A DNA stretch of 64,000 bases from Dipylidium caninum (taxonomy: Eukaryota > Platyhelminthes > Cestoda > Cyclophyllidea > Dipylidiidae), in contig QEYB01001456.1 of the NCBI GenBank assembly GCA_017562135.1, positions 1 to 64,000 of the forward strand, given 5' to 3'. Positions 22,821 through 37,533 of the stretch are shown in pieces. A program made the translations under genes and the position numbers. A model generated the notes under the pieces. The model was given only the letters and a program-made list of their open reading frames with translations. It had not been told where the DNA came from and made no database searches. Position 1 is the stretch's first letter. Each line of letters starts with the position of its first letter.

Positions 22821-25800
22821 GGCGGCGTTGGAGGGGACAGAATTCATTAGTCCCCCTTTTCAATCAGGGATGTGAATCCTAACCTTTCGAAGCCGAGAGA
22901 CTGGGACTAGAAAGGGCCCTTGGAAGGGTAAAACTTGAGCGTGATGGCAAAAACCTGGACAAATGCCGTAACATCCAAGAGTAGTATTGAAAAGCTTTAT
23001 TTTCATTTCTGGTGTTTCCTCAAATCCTACGCTTCTTCACTTCACCCCAGTGCAGCGTATGGTTCTACTCTCGCATCCTTAAAATGGTGTGGCGTGAAAA
23101 CATCCGCTTTCAATTGACGTTAGTGCGAGAGATTCCAAATGATGTCGTATCCACCATGCACTGCTTTCATTAAGCTGACCATTAGCGGTGTCTTGCAGAC
23201 ACACAAAGAACCAGACATAACGTTCGGCTGCCTAAATATAGGCTAATTTACGAGTCCCAAAGTGGCATAAGCACGTTGCGACAGTCCATAAGGAAATTTC
23301 AAGTCTCCTCCGATGACTGTTAATGGTAAAGTGTTTCCAGCCTTTGCGAGGGGCACAGAGAAGAGGAAGCACCGCCAGTGAGTCGAATGGTGGGAAAAGT
23401 TGGACACATCAGTGTTCATTGGCCTCTGAGCCGTTATGGGCACTACCGGTAGAGTCTCGGATATCTGTTTTGTCTGTAACTCCGCAACTCACGTGTGCCC
23501 TCGCAGAGAGTCCAAGTGCTTCTTGCTGAAACCTTTGGTTACGAAACACACGACACCAGAGAAGATTTATTGACGGCAGGCGGAATGAAACTGTAGCCCC
23601 ACAATTGAAACAGCCACGAATAATGCAAATCATCCGATTTACACGGCTAAGAGGCTTAAAAATCGCAATTTGACACTGATTCTTTGTTACCGCTTTGTGA
23701 ATTTATGATGCGCTATAATTCGAGCAAGCACCAATCTCATTTGCCTAACTGCGTTTTTGCGCAGATCAACGAATATGCAACATTGGCACCCGCCGTTACC
23801 TCACTTCGGCACCCTCTTTTCTACCCCAGTAGCGTACAGAGGGCTGAGGGGGAGGCGGAGAGAGAAAGGCCGAAACAGCAAGGGGGAAGGGCCACTGAGG
23901 CAAAATGGAGAATTTAGCTCAACATACTGCTGTCTGCCACACAGGCGAGTTGACAACGGTGAGCCAAATGAATTAGGTCACAGAGCACCTTATTGAGATG
24001 AAAACATTGGTGTTACCCTTTGATTGCATTCAGAAGCCATCGCGAACCCACTGCAAGCAGCAAGCATTCAGGTAAGGCTTCCGCCAGTATGTTAATGCCT
24101 AAGAACTCCGTGTTCACCTAGGGGCGCGATTTCAGGGTTATCATTGGGCATTTAGGAGGCAAATGGAGGCGAGTGCGACGAACGGCAACAAGCGGTGTCA
24201 AAGACTCCTGTCCTAATTAGTGCTAATAACGGTGTCGCTCTCACCGCCACAGAAGATCAGCCCTTCCTCACTTCAGTCGCCCCGGGTGACAATGCTTCTC
24301 CTGGCCTAATAAGCATGCTGTGCACTGGTCTTCTCCACCTCATTCGCTCTCACTTCTGCACAGCCACACCCTATAGGCCCTGGAACTTTCTTTTTCATAA
24401 GTATAATGTGAGTAGGTAGTGCGCCCATGGATGTGTTTAGACCACATGAATGCCAATCCATGAAGTCTCCCCTCGTGACGTTAACTGAATACGATTAGAA
24501 GTGATAAGGTGACCTTTTCACCTCCTCCGCATGGAATGAATTTCTAAATCGCTTAGCATTACCGCTCAAATTACTTTGGTCCCTTGCCAAAGAGGAATTT
24601 ACTTACTCAACATTTGATAACTAAATGACAATCCGAAATGAGAGCACAGAAAGAAATGAGAGTAGAAGAGTCTGTGATTTTAGAGAAATGCACCCGGACA
24701 TTTAGAGAACGTTCGCATTTAGCTGGGTCGCCGCATTCCCGAAGGCTAAATTGGGCTGGTTTCCCCAACGGAAGCGTCTCCACTGAGTCCCAATAAATTC
24801 TCCGGCAATAGTAAAAACGTCATAGCTTTCCCGAAATGTGCCCTGTATTTACTTCAGACTTTCACCAAACTGCAGGATGAAGAACCGATCATGTTGTGTA
24901 TCTCCAAGAGTTTCCATTTTATAGGCTTTGGTTTCGACATTTATGATGCCTGCTGCAACCTTTGTCTGGGAGTCGAGCCCATGGAAGCAGCATAATCGTG
25001 ACTTTGCAAGCATCGGTCTCTCAGATTATATTCTCCCCGCATACTTATGCCTTTCGGAAAATTTCTATTCGTTGGCCACCATGGTCAAAATTCACATGGA
25101 GCAATCTGTCTGAAATGTATACGTATGTGTGTGCCTTGTAAAAATTCTACCGTTTCTTCTACAAAGACCTTCACTAAGTCCTGCATTAACGCATGGAGCA
25201 CAGCCTACTTCTCTGTGCGAGTGAACGTTTTCTCTTGTGGTTAGTTCTCACACCACAGGACGTCCATTAATCAACCTACTCGGCAAGAAGCAAACTTGGT
25301 ATTTTGCACACCGGTGGTTACTGACACCCCAACCCCGAGGAAAGGCATGTCAGCGTGAGCACGCTTTAAGGGGGAGTAGGCGATCTTCGTTGCATTGGCG
25401 ATGCGTCGAGACGTTTTCGCAAACTAGTATCCTTATTTCGTTCAATTAGCCTACTTTAGGCGGGCTTGGTGGTAGCCGATGTCGTTATCAAATACAAAGG
25501 CAAGGGTTCACTGCGCATTCGCGGTCTATTGGGTGATGTGTGGTCATGATGGCAGGCCGTGCGACTAACACAATACCGTCTTTACTGTCAAACTTCATCG
25601 TCTCCCCGACCGCTTGAGTCACATGGCAGCATTTAAATATGGTGTAGAGTATTTACGAGACGAGGATTCCCCGCCTCAGGCCTGAGGTCGAGACGCCTAC
25701 GCCAGGATGATGATAGTATGAGAAAAATTATAGGATACTTTGCAGATTTTGCGAACATATTTTGTCCGAGCCAGCTAGTTGGCTCTCAGCTTTGTGCGCT

Positions 25801-28800
25801 GGGTGCGGCCAGGAACAGGCACACAAACGCACGTACGCACGCGCGGCAACATGAAAGGCTAATGGCTTAATATAAATCAAGCGGGGTCATCATCGGCATC
25901 ATCATCATCGCGCCGAACGCACATCCGCATCGGCCCTCATCTCCCACGCCCCACGCCCCACGCCCAACTCCTCCGGCTGTATGCAGGCGGTGTTGAATCA
26001 TGCGCCGAAGTGCCTGTGGGCATGTGTGCGCGTTTGTGTACATTGTGCGCGTTCTCATGCATCAGCCCAAATGCACGCGACGAGGTCTGAGTGGACCCAT
26101 TCAGGGCCCAGACAGCCCTCGTGACGACAACGGGCAACAACGCTCGAATGAGCACGCCTCACGCGCCCCACTCCTTGGCTTCGTTCTCCTCTTCGCTGAA
26201 GACTAAAAGCACGCGTGCCATGTATAACTGCATTGTCAACTTAGGAAGGCTGATTTCTCTATTTTCGGAAGACTATTTCCAAGGCGGCTGAGGATTAACA
26301 CCTTCCCTTAAAGTCCTCACGCATATTTAGCCTCACTTGGCGACTTCTCTTGGTAATACATTTGTCTCTCAAATAGTTGGAGTGAGTTGGATGCGGTAAC
26401 CATAGGGAGTCTGCCCTTGCTGAGAGGGAAACAGCTCTCTATGGCTATTAATACCACTTACTCCAAAAAACGTTTCTTATGGCGTATGTTAATCAAACGG
26501 CAGAGGAATGCTATTGCGCCTCTGTTAACATGGAATGTGCACTCTTCCGAATTTTCGGTAGACTTATCGAAAGCCATAAAACTAAAGCAACATCAATTTT
26601 AACTTCAATTTCAGAAAAAATAAAACGAGCCTTTCTAGTAATTAATAATAATGCTGGGTGTTACCTTGGCAAAAGTAACGTGAGAAATTCGATATCGGGA
26701 TGATTAAAACCGAGAAGTTGACTTGTAAAAATGTCGGTACTTCGTCATAAACAAGGATGGGCGACGACAGGCACATTTGGCAACGCTTTTACTGCCTCGC
26801 AGACGATGAAGCAAAAAAGCCCAAATGGTTCGTATTCCGCCTATTCGGTAATTTAGGGTGGTTAATTGTCACTCTGTGACGGGTGCGTGGCTAGAAGTCC
26901 GCCTGATCTTTGGTACGCAAATGGAATATGTTCCTGTGTTTGGTGTAGCACTTGAGAGGGCTTTCGGTGGATCCCACCTATCTTCTCGCAGTGCGCCAGC
27001 AACCTGCTGCTCTTCAAATAGTTGCGAAGAGTGTCTGTTTCGGGCACCCACTTCCCGAGACAAGATGGGCACGAGATGTCGATCTCTGAGGAAGACAGCA
27101 TGGTTCGTTGAATATTGTGACGCATTATTTGGGAACATGAAACCCTCTGATTGGGGAAGATCATCCACCGGTAATTAACTCGACTGAAGGCCATTGCAAA
27201 AACTACTGCGTTTACGTGAGTTGACAGTAAAGAGCATCCTTTGCGCGGGACATCTACTGACCCAGCGGAGACCGCCCAAACCGCCCTCCTCAAATGATTT
27301 GAGTAGCAGTTGTACAAACGGGACACTCCATTCACCTGCGATGTGGTACCACTTTCGTAGGGAACTGTTTAATTAGACCATTGGGAAGTGTTTAACATCA
27401 GACTACGCGGGGGTTAATAATGGAGAAATTTCCGGCCGTCGCAGCGTTTGGTCACGGGACTGGAGGAAAGGTGAGGTTTTCGCGCACACGCACAGTGAGA
27501 CGTGGGGAAGCTCATCATATCCCAAGCATATTGTTGACCAACCACCCCAACGTAAGCCGGCCCATAGCGCATTTGCCTAGGGAAAAAAATTTGGACTTTT
27601 CTCCAATCAGACAAGTTTCGATAAGGTGGTTTATGTCAACGCCTTAGGAATCTCCTGGTACTGCTACTCAATACTGTTTAATACAATGAGGTAAGGTTGA
27701 GCACCGACTTGTGTCTGTGGCGGCTCCTTTTAAGGAAAAACGCGCGGAAGGCACATCCCAATTAACGTAAAAGTGAGGTAGCATGGGCTTACAATTCTCT
27801 GGTTTCTCCATTCCCGGTTCACCTTCGTAAGTCCTACACTTGGCAACTTTCTTAAGATGAAGTCCCTTGACCTTCAATTGGGATAGGAGAACAATGAAGA
27901 CTTAAGATTAAACCAGAAGGGCATATTTTCCATACACACGCAGAAACGAGTGGATTTTGCGTTCGCCTATTTCTCAGACATTGGACCGTTAATTTTCGAT
28001 TTCTCTGAATGTTGCGCTCGTTGCCTTACTTTCCTCCCATGACTTGGAAAATGGTGGATACTTTACGACTCACTGCCTCCCCAAGAGGCTAATCCAGAAG
28101 CGGATTAACAAGATGCTAATGTGTTAATCACCTAATCGAAGGGGCTGCGGTCGTGTGATCAACTCCAGGCAAAGGTTTCCTAAATGTTCAGCTGAACTTA
28201 ATCTAAAGGGGTATTTGGTTGGAGAACTTGGGCCAGATGTAAAAATCCTCTTACTTCTTCGTCGACTTCAGTGCCGCAATTAAAATGACGCCCATAAATC
28301 TTTCAAGTGGAAAACATCCCACATTTAAACTTGGCAAATTGGCTTTCTAAGGGCTTTTGTATAACCGGACGTCAAAGTTTCCTCCTGAGTGACCGTTAGT
28401 TCAGGTAAGCTTCATTACGTTTCTGGTCAATGGGGCGCGACTGTTTGCCATAAATTAAAGGGGTTTCCACCTTTTTTACCACATCAGGCGGAACTAGTCC
28501 TCTCAGAGTTCTCTCAAAGTCCTCATGAATGTGCATTCTGTAACATGTCTCCTGGCTTGGCAGATCTCATCCGGTCCCTTATCGGAAAGCAGCTTTTTAC
28601 TGTATCAAAACCTGTTCGGGTGGAAAATGGTCAGATGGAAACCCTTTTCAATTGGTGTGTCGCGAAAGTATGCACGCTTTTCTCGGGGACCGAACGTAGT
28701 CGAGATTCCACAACTGTCCTCCTACTGTCTGGACCTAAAACCTCACCAACTGTAAGTGACTTAAAATTTTCACCAATTGTCCAAAGTTGTTCACGAAAGG

Positions 28801-31800
28801 CATATTAGTAGGAACAGAAACATGGTATAAAAAACCAGGTGCTACTGATAAATAGAGAGAGGTGATCAGTGGCGTGAATGATTGTTTTAAACCGCAGTTT
28901 AAAGAAGTTACTTTGGGGCTGTCCTGGAGATTGTTTTGTTTCTTTTGGAAGTCAGGAGATTAGAGTGCTATGTGACAGGTGGGGGCTTCAACCCCTTTCA
29001 CCACCAGTGAGGAGGACAGAAGCCTAAATTAGAAGACCAGAGGTCGTCTCCGAGTCCCACCTCGGACGCCGTGGGCATGGGGAGCATGCAATCGATGCGC
29101 CTGTTTTCGGCACACGAGACGCCTAATTAAACAGCAGGGCCGAACAGAAGCAGGCCATAATCACCTCTTAAGCCGCAGCCGACTTTAATTACAGTTAGAA
29201 AAAGAGTGCTCCTCCGCGATGCTAGTCATTCAACGACAAAACTTCCCAGACTAGGTTATTCGACAACAGCCACCCGAGGGTGATGAGGTCTTACTAAAAA
29301 CAACAGGAGGCGTTTTGTAACAGTCGTACCCCCCAGCTCTTGCTGCCTGCTCCTCCAGTTCTCCCATTTGCCGACTCGTCATTGCATAACATCAGCTGCC
29401 CGGCGGTGGCAACGCTCAACCGTCCTTGAAAAAGACGCTATTCTGCCTCGTCAGTGGTATGACCAACCAGCCACATATCATCGTTTGGGATTATGACGAG
29501 GGTGAATTTCCCTTTAACGAGGCTTACATGAATATGTGTGAACTAACCCTAACAACTTACCTAGAGATACTACTAACCAGGTGCCATGGTCACTGAACCA
29601 CTGACAATGATGAGAGGAGATTAAATTAACCTAAGTTAGAGCTACAATCGTGGGGAAATGTGTAAACGTTACCGTAACATCAAAATTAATAAAATCAGAC
29701 ACAGTCATTTATTCTACTCTTCGTGTAAGGCTCGGATTAATTATACGAAGTATGCCTGCGGTGTGGGAGAACAGGAGTTCCGCTAGCCACAGTTAGGCTG
29801 CATTTCAAAGTCAGGTCCCCTCTTTCTCCCCCTCCTCCTCCTTCTCCTCCGCCGACGATGACGACGATACGGGCAGGTTTGCGGCAAATCAACAGGAGGG
29901 TTGAAATAGGCTTTCCGTTCGAGAAGACCCGTGCGTCGTCATGGCTGCGTGCATTAAAAATAAGATGTGGGTAAAATTAGGCAAAGTTGGAATTCATTGC
30001 ACCGCAGAGGGATGTTCAGCCGTAGAGGCTGAAAACTAGGACCCAAGATTCTATGGAATATTAAGTGAAAGATGCTGAATGAAGGAGTGGAAGAAAAAAT
30101 GGGTGGGAAGAGGGGCGTGTAACAATAATACATTTGAGGAATCCCGTTAGCAGCCTAAGGAATATCGTGAAGAGGAAGAGCTCTTCTCCCACCCTGTCAG
30201 CCATTATTTGATAGGTAAGGGCCAAAAGACTGCTCCTCCTAGTGGAATAATTAAAAACTACTGTCTTCCGCCAATATCGCCCCGCAGCAAGCACCCTTCG
30301 TCGGAGGCAAGGGCGTCTCCCAAAGGCAGTGTCGGTATTCTCAAGTGTGAAACGTTTCCCATAGATTAAAGGTGGGCTCTGCTGTTCAACGTCGCGTTCT
30401 CCACCTTTCACCTTAATTCAGGCTCCATGGTTTGGGAAAGGAGGTAAAGTTCTCTCAGAGGCGCCGAAGTGAGAAGGATGTTCCAGTCAGGTAGGACCAA
30501 AAGTTGCTACAATAGCCTTTCCGGTTCGCATTTAAATTCCTTCTATTTGCAACTGGCCTCAGGTCCAGTGCTACCATCTTTTCTTTCCAAAGCTATGACA
30601 TCCAAACACCGGCTGCATAATGTATTTCTTCCGGTGAAGTGAACAATGACAGATCTGATGATGTTCGTTTTTAAAAAACGGGTATCATTTAACCTACTAA
30701 ATAGCGCTTTAAACGACAGTTGAGTGAAATTTGAGCTTAATTAATAACGCTAGATTCAATTTGATGATTAATGGAATTTCAGAGGCGCTTCAACGTTGTT
30801 GATTAAAGGCAGCTCGCAGCGCCCGACCATGTCACAGCCATCCCGCCTTCACTCGGTATCGTGACGCTTTGTGATTTCCAGTTCTTGGTGCAACCACCTT
30901 ATCAAGAGCAATAAATTTAAATAAACCCAACTGTGATACTACTCTCTGCTGGCCACGGAAGCTTGGTCACTGAAGGCATCTGTGATGTCGCAATACTTGG
31001 TTGAAGATAGCGATTGGGGCAATGAATGGCTTTGTCGCCTGCCCAAGCTGAGAGGAAAGGACTTTTATAGTAGGCGGTGTGCACCAACGGGAGGAAAGCA
31101 GTCGGCCCAGGACTCTCAATTTCATAAGGCGACCTTGAATGAAACTTTGATGCGTGTTTTAACACGCATAGATGGTGAAACAAACAAAACAGGTTGCATG
31201 TCAGCTGCAAGCTATTACGATTTCAGTCGAAATGATAGAGTGTTAAAAGTTGCCATAGGCATCGAAAATACCTCATCGTATTTCGTTAGGCCTAGTATGA
31301 AGCAGGAAATTTGTATTCAACGGTTGGCGAGAATCCGCCTAGGCATTCACCAGCACAAACCTAATACCGTCCGTCTTTTTGTATTTTCTATCTCTTTCAA
31401 GTTTCCTGCAGGTGCGTGAGTGCACGTGCAAGTAAACGCGCTGGCATTTTGAAGAGTCTCTGCACCTTTCATACAGAAGGCTCCTCCTCTCGCCCCCATC
31501 CCCGCCGACGCCCTCCCAAAGGCACCTCAGCAGGAGGGGACGAACCCTACCCCTTCCGCCTCCCGGCGCCCTTGCAAACAGACGCTGACCCCATTGGCAC
31601 CTAAGAGGTGCGAGAGGCCTTGGGCGCGTGGTACACGCACCCAAAGGGGATGGTGACCTTTAAATTGGAGGCTTCCCCTTTCCTGCCTCCGGCCTGCTTC
31701 CTATGAAAAGCAGGTCGTTTGAAGTTGGTTTTTTCATCATCAAACTGGAAGCATTTGCGTGGAGTTAGTTTGTGGAAAATGACGAGCATGTAGGAGTCGC

Positions 31801-32819
31801 AAATATCTATGCCTCAAATTAATTGACCAGGAAATAAAACAGAAAGGTTTGAATCTGCTGTCGGCAAAACCAGTTGTGGGGATTCGCTGCCTTGTAAATA
31901 CGTATTTATTTTAAAAGGTTTCGAGAGAGATATCATGGAAAGGCAATGTATTTTTGTGCCTTGAGAGGCTATTTACTTACTATTATTTAACATTAAATCC
32001 GCCAATGATACGGTTGATCTTCACTACTTTCCTTACAGTGGCAAGTCTTCCTTCACCGGGAATGAGTGAAGCAATCTTCACAAAGGCAAGCGGCACGGTG
32101 GAGGTGAAGACGTTCACCTCCCACCGCACTCGTACGCACACACACAGACACCACATTACTCAAGTAATCCTTCAATTTCCCACATTTACTTCTCATAAAG
32201 AAAGGTTTGCTAAATAGTCCGTTTGAAACTAGGTTCCGAAACGTCAAGCTACCATGTGTACAAAATACAGATGAATGAGGTAAAACCATTCTACTCTAGT
32301 CTGAAGTGATATCATGTGGAAGTTGTAGGAAATATTCTTAGCGTTGACTAGAAGTAGGCCCGCACACTCCATTCCAGGTGGACAGACTCAAAAGCTTTTG
32401 CTCACAATTGCCTATTCCCTTCTTAACAGATGTCACCTCTTCACATTCCTCAAATCCTGGGTTGAAGAGACATACTCATCGCTAGGTTGCGAATCTCTTT
32501 GGAGAGCCAAACTGTAGGACCCGTTAACAGTAAACTCGAAGTAAATAGAGAGCTTATTTTCGTAATGGTTTAAGTACTGTTCGCTAGCGCAGGTCTAGAA
32601 AAAGCCAAATAGCTCTATCGCATCTCCATCGGGTCTTAAAAAGACGTATGGTGTCAGCAGCTGTAGCAGAAGTTGCAGCGGCAGCAGTAGAAGAAGAAGC
32701 ATCATGCAGTGCATGTCATTTTCATTTACCTCTGCGCTTACCTTAAGAAAGTGGAAAAACGCCAGACGGCAGCAGAATGTGGATGCAAAAAGGTGAGCCG
32801 CGGAAAGACGTTTGCACGT

Positions 32820-32950
32820 GGGGATGCAGAGGCGCGGGCCCGGGCTCGGCTCGGCTCGGCGCGGAGCGAAGCGGAACGGAGCGGAGCGGCGCCTGCGTTA
32901 ATAGCGCGCCCTTTAAGCTCGGGCAGCTGGCGCAAGGACCCAAATTGATT
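32820..32950. other. CpG-rich patch with short repeats
   Basis: This is among the most GC-rich DNA outside the tRNA array. It has tandem GGCTC words followed by GGAGC/GGAAC words and a GGGCCCGGG core, and it includes many CpG. It could be a promoter or other regulatory element. No start codon or splice context ties it to a gene. Confidence 0.35.
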
Positions 32951-35900
32951 CGATTCGTGCGCCCTGGCACAGTGTGCATAGATGAAAAGACCACGTTTGA
33001 AAGACTGAACACTTACGGGGGCACGGCGTGCACTTGCGTTGCTCTCCTCTGTCCCATGAACTATCTAAGGAGGCGGAAAATGCAACAGTGAAGAAAAGAG
33101 GTAGCGGTAGAGGTGGCGGGGGAGGGGGAGACGGAGAGAGGCTGCGTGAGGGGAAGAGAAGAATGAAAAGGTGCGCCAAATACTTCTTCTCCAAGCCCTC
33201 GCCTCCCCCGTCGCTCCCGCCTCGACGTGCATCCACCCCTCGCCGACCGCTTTTTACTTCCCCTTTCAGTGATGTTACTGTACACATTCCTAAAGATACG
33301 CGGCCGTCTCTTTTGATGTTTCCTGCAGCTGAGAGCTTACCTCCTAGACGGTACCAGAAGCGGTTCGGCTATAAAATTCAGCATTCCCCAATCTACTTTA
33401 CTTTACTGTGTGTTTTCTTTGCTTTCGGTCATTTACCCGCTTGATGCTCGGTAGAAGAGTAGAGCTCGAAAAGGGTTTATTATACTACCAAGAGGTTATG
33501 AGCGGCTCATGTGATTTATGTTCCTTTTCAGTTCTTTAAATTCTTCCTCTGTTAGGATTCAGTTTTTGAAGAGCACTGCCCACTAACCCATATATTTTCC
33601 ACGAAATTCTCAAACGTCCCATATGGAGCTGAATACATCAACCGATAAGGAGGACAAGGGAGCAAAATCTGTAGGTCGAGGCTGATCAACGTCCTACCAC
33701 TCGGCACTTGACAATGAAAAGGGGAAAACAGGCGAATAAATAGCTCAAGAGTGCATTATGCGTTCACATGACGGCTTTTGTATCTACAGTTAGGGTAGCA
33801 AGTAGTTACTTTCGATTCAAGTGGAGACGATGATTACGTTGGCAGTGAATGCTCTAAAGCGAACCCTCGGCCAGCGGACACTAGCAAAGTGAATAACGAC
33901 ATTTTAAACAGTACATGTGAAGCATGAAGCCTTCTCCGGACGAATCTGTTCCACAAAGTGGAAAAAGGTTTTGGTCACACGGTGGCAGAAAAATAATACT
34001 CGTGTAAGGAACCACTTATGATTCCGTCCAATGTACGGTCATTGTTAGCTTCTGAATAGGTGAAGGAATTTGCACAATTCCATGCCAGTGTGATTTAAAA
34101 GGTCGGGTATGCAAATAACAGGTTGATTCACAAGGCAAATGGGGAGGCACAGTGGATCTCGATGCATTTGTGCAACATCCGCATGAAGGCTAAGGGGACA
34201 AAGCGGCCCCGTTGACGGCGCCATTGCTTTTTTAAATTCGCAAGAGAATAGACAAAGTGAACAGCCTACTTCGTGGACATTCCATAGGAATGGGGGTAAG
34301 CAAAACTGCCGGAGATGGGACGCCGATTCAATATTTCAACCGTTATAATCTTCTCCCATAAAAGGCGATGTTCAGCTCGTTTTGTGACATATCGGAGCTA
34401 CAATGAAAGGAATCTCACTCCGACAGTCTCAGTATTTTCGTTCTCAGCCTGTTAGCTCCATGTTCGTCTTGATGGCTTAAATTGTGGTTGTCAAGGGAAG
34501 GAAATCATTGCTCTCGATGCAAGTGAATACTGCTTTCCTTCAGAGAGATTTTCAGCAACTTTCTCCCGCAAAAAGTTTGATTCTTATTGCCACACCTCCA
34601 ATCTCTCTAGTTGGTGTGTCTACATAAAGCCTATTCTATCTCCACATTGCAGTGATGTAAGTAGTTTGGAAAAACACACAAGAATGGGACCCTTTTCCTT
34701 CTCCATACTGATTCTGTTTAGGCTGCCTCGACATCAAATAATATTCCTTAACGGTTCGCCCTGGAGGAGAACCAACCTGGTACGCTTAAATCGCACGCTG
34801 GACCGGAGCAGACAGTGGACGGGCGGGCGGAGATGCAAGCAGCAGTGGTCGATTACGAAGAAGAGAGACGTCCAGATCACCGGACTCCCTCCCAACCGCG
34901 GGTGCCGCCTAGAAAGAGCGCTCAAACAGCGGATTAAGTAGGCTGGTGAAAGCATCACGGGAGTTTGTTGATGTGGTGAATCGCCGTGATTCATCAAAGT
35001 GGACCCAATGAGTCAACAGTTTGTGATAAGCGGTTAAAATGCGCCTCTGAAGACAAAACAAAGCTTGAAAGCCGGCACCGATGCCCGAAGGCATGTACGA
35101 ATAGCCATTTTTGCACTAAAGCCTCGTCTACAAGGCGGCAGAAATGGAGGTAAGAGGTTTCGGTGACATGTCTTATTTGATCTGTTCCACTTACCAAATC
35201 AGCTCAGTGAACGTGGACATCAATAAAACAGGCCCCTCGGGGTTTACAAAAATTAGCTTGCATGTGCTAAGGCACAGGGGTCTCAGCCCCCTGACTGTTC
35301 AGACAGACGACATTCGAAAAGCCGAAGAGCACCCCTATGGATCCATGTCCAGACTGCGCCTGGTCCCCCTCTCCTTCGACTGGAGTCTAGACGGGTGGGT
35401 CGCGTCTTCACCCGTCGCGCGGACTGGGACGCATGATAGATGGATTTCTTTGGGGCCCTAATTAATCAAAATGTACGGATGCTCGTAGTCCTTCCCTCGA
35501 CTGACGCTCCCCTATGTAAGAGTCCCTTACTTATGCTCCCACCTCCAATTCCGTAGGACTGAAGTGGCTAAAGAGTTTATTTGGTCTCCATTTGATGATC
35601 TGGCTGAAACCCTCACAGAGGCAGTGGAATCCTGCATCATTTTAAATGCGGAATAATGATGGAGATTTCCCCTGAGTTCCATCGCAGAAGAGGTGTGTAG
35701 GATGAGGAAAGCCACTCTGGGCTTGTCGGTAAGCTGGCAGCCAGTTATGAAGTAGCATAGGGGAAGAGAGATGACCCGTTACATTCACGGCACATTAAGT
35801 AGGTTGTCTTTTAACACCTTTTATTCTAGTTCCGTTGTTCTACGCCGAGCGTTTTACAGTGCCTACGCTTGAAGTAAAGTTGGGAGTCATCGATGTGCAC

Positions 35901-36694
35901 ATACTGTTTCATGATGTCGAGACCACGAACAATGGGAGACGGCGGCGATGAAGTCATTGGTAAAACAGTGAGAATAAAACGGTTTGCCGTTTGGGCGTAG
36001 AACACTCGGATGACACGTGTTCTCCTACGCAACCTTTGCAAAGTGGTTCTTATTCGACTTGAATATGTTCGCTTTCCTATTCGCAGTGGCGATCCTCGCA
36101 GTGTCTCCTCCGGAGTGTTGCGCGCTTCGGGAAACTTTGCACGTGTCCATGCCTAGCACGGCACACTCACCATCCTCCAACCTCGCATAATGAATAGACC
36201 TCCAGACTCGGTGACGATTCCACAAAAATAAGTGAAGAGCAGACGGGGGATGGGGAAGCTTGCAAAATTTTGAAATGCTGGCCAACACCTTCTCCTCTAT
36301 ATTCCTCTTCTTTGTTTTCCCGGTAGCAGACTTTTGTTTTATCTTATCGGGGCTCCCAAGTGGGGCCAAAAATTGTGAAGGGTGAGATTTTGCTCGGGTG
36401 CCCATGAGGGTTAGCGGCGGGAACCGCGCTGCGTGGGTCACCTCTGTGGCAGACGCATGGGTACGCAATTTAGCGACTAGTCCCATAATATCAGGAATAC
36501 TTCCTGGTATTCCCAGGTCTTAATTCGCAGAGTTAGGGCTCATCTTCGATCTATGAGTAGTTTTGTTATGATACCGTCTCATGGCAATAAAAAAACAAAA
36601 AATGTTTGACTATATCGATATCTGCGGTCGTTCAAATAAATGTGCGCTACTCGTCAGATTTTAGTAGAATACGGCACTTTTTGACATTCCATTA

Positions 36695-36700
36695 TTTATT
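36695..36700 (-). promoter_or_regulatory. Possible Hox4 polyadenylation signal
   Basis: AATAAA on the minus strand about 835 bases after the Hox4 stop codon. I found no closer canonical hexamer downstream of the stop. A 3'UTR of this length is plausible but unproven. Confidence 0.3.
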
Positions 36701-37533
36701 CGTCATTTACGACAGTTATCAAATGACCTCGAAGTCAAATTTACTTTACCCTAAAGCGCAGACCTCCAATTTAATTGTTCCGTAGTATAGGAAACACGCG
36801 GCATGGAAAGAACAACATGTACGCCTTTTGCCTCAATTTCCAACTTCAAGGAAGACTAAACTTCAGATTGTGCGGTCACATACCTACCATGAAACGCTCG
36901 AATTTTCATTTCAAAAGATCCTCTCTAAACCGAGAGCATATATGCCTCTATGTGGAATTTTTGAAGGGCTGTAGAGGTCCAAAATATCTTTTTATAAATT
37001 CGTTTTGCAGAGCTAACAAGGAGAGTGCCACTTCTGATGACCATGTTCCAGCTGTCGGAGTGTCTTACGGGATTTCGCCCATCGTCCTTCGTATTGACCC
37101 TACAAACGCGCGGACACGTGGCCGGGCAAGCCCGACTTGCAGGCCTCTCAAACACCACCCACTTGTGGTCGCCACCAAAAGCGTTTGTGGACGAAAGGTC
37201 TACTAGCCGACGCAGTCGACCACCACAACGCGAAAAATAAGAGGTTGTATAAACATGTGCAATGTATTTTGTGCAATGTATTTTGTATAACAGACGTGCA
37301 CTTGAACAAACCATTGCAATATACACCCACTAGTTTTGAGGTAGTAAAGACACTTTGTTTACGTTTTTACACACAAAACAGCATAATCTGCTTGTCATGA
37401 AACATACGACTAAAGACGCTGCATCCTGCGACTGTGGACATGGGGAGGTGCATTGCCCTTGAGGCGGGAAGGGGGTACAGGGGAGAGGCAAGCTTCGGCA
37501 CATGGGTTCCGATGGAAGTGCAAGAATATTCTT

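Larger units (their letters stand above)
15896..37533. other. Gene-poor stretch between mir-10 and the Hox4 3' end
   Basis: About 21.6 kb without a gene I can support. Short ORFs are scattered in all frames and none shows a recognisable family. Visible structure is limited to simple repeats (G-run 20615, GA tract 22755, triplet runs near 29830), a TATA/donor pair at 22533-22588, and GC-rich patches at 31420-31620 and 32640-33290. The Hox4 3'UTR must occupy the right-hand end; the first AATAAA on its strand that I found is at 36700-36695. Cis-regulatory DNA for Hox4 and mir-10 is the natural expectation but is not shown. Confidence 0.5.

Noticed and set aside
22564..22875. Glu/Arg-rich frame
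   Set aside because: It is a translation of the GA microsatellite.
26862..27335. 157-residue minus-strand frame with Cys and Arg residues
   Set aside because: It resembles no family I know, overlaps equally long frames on both strands, and has no splice or start context.
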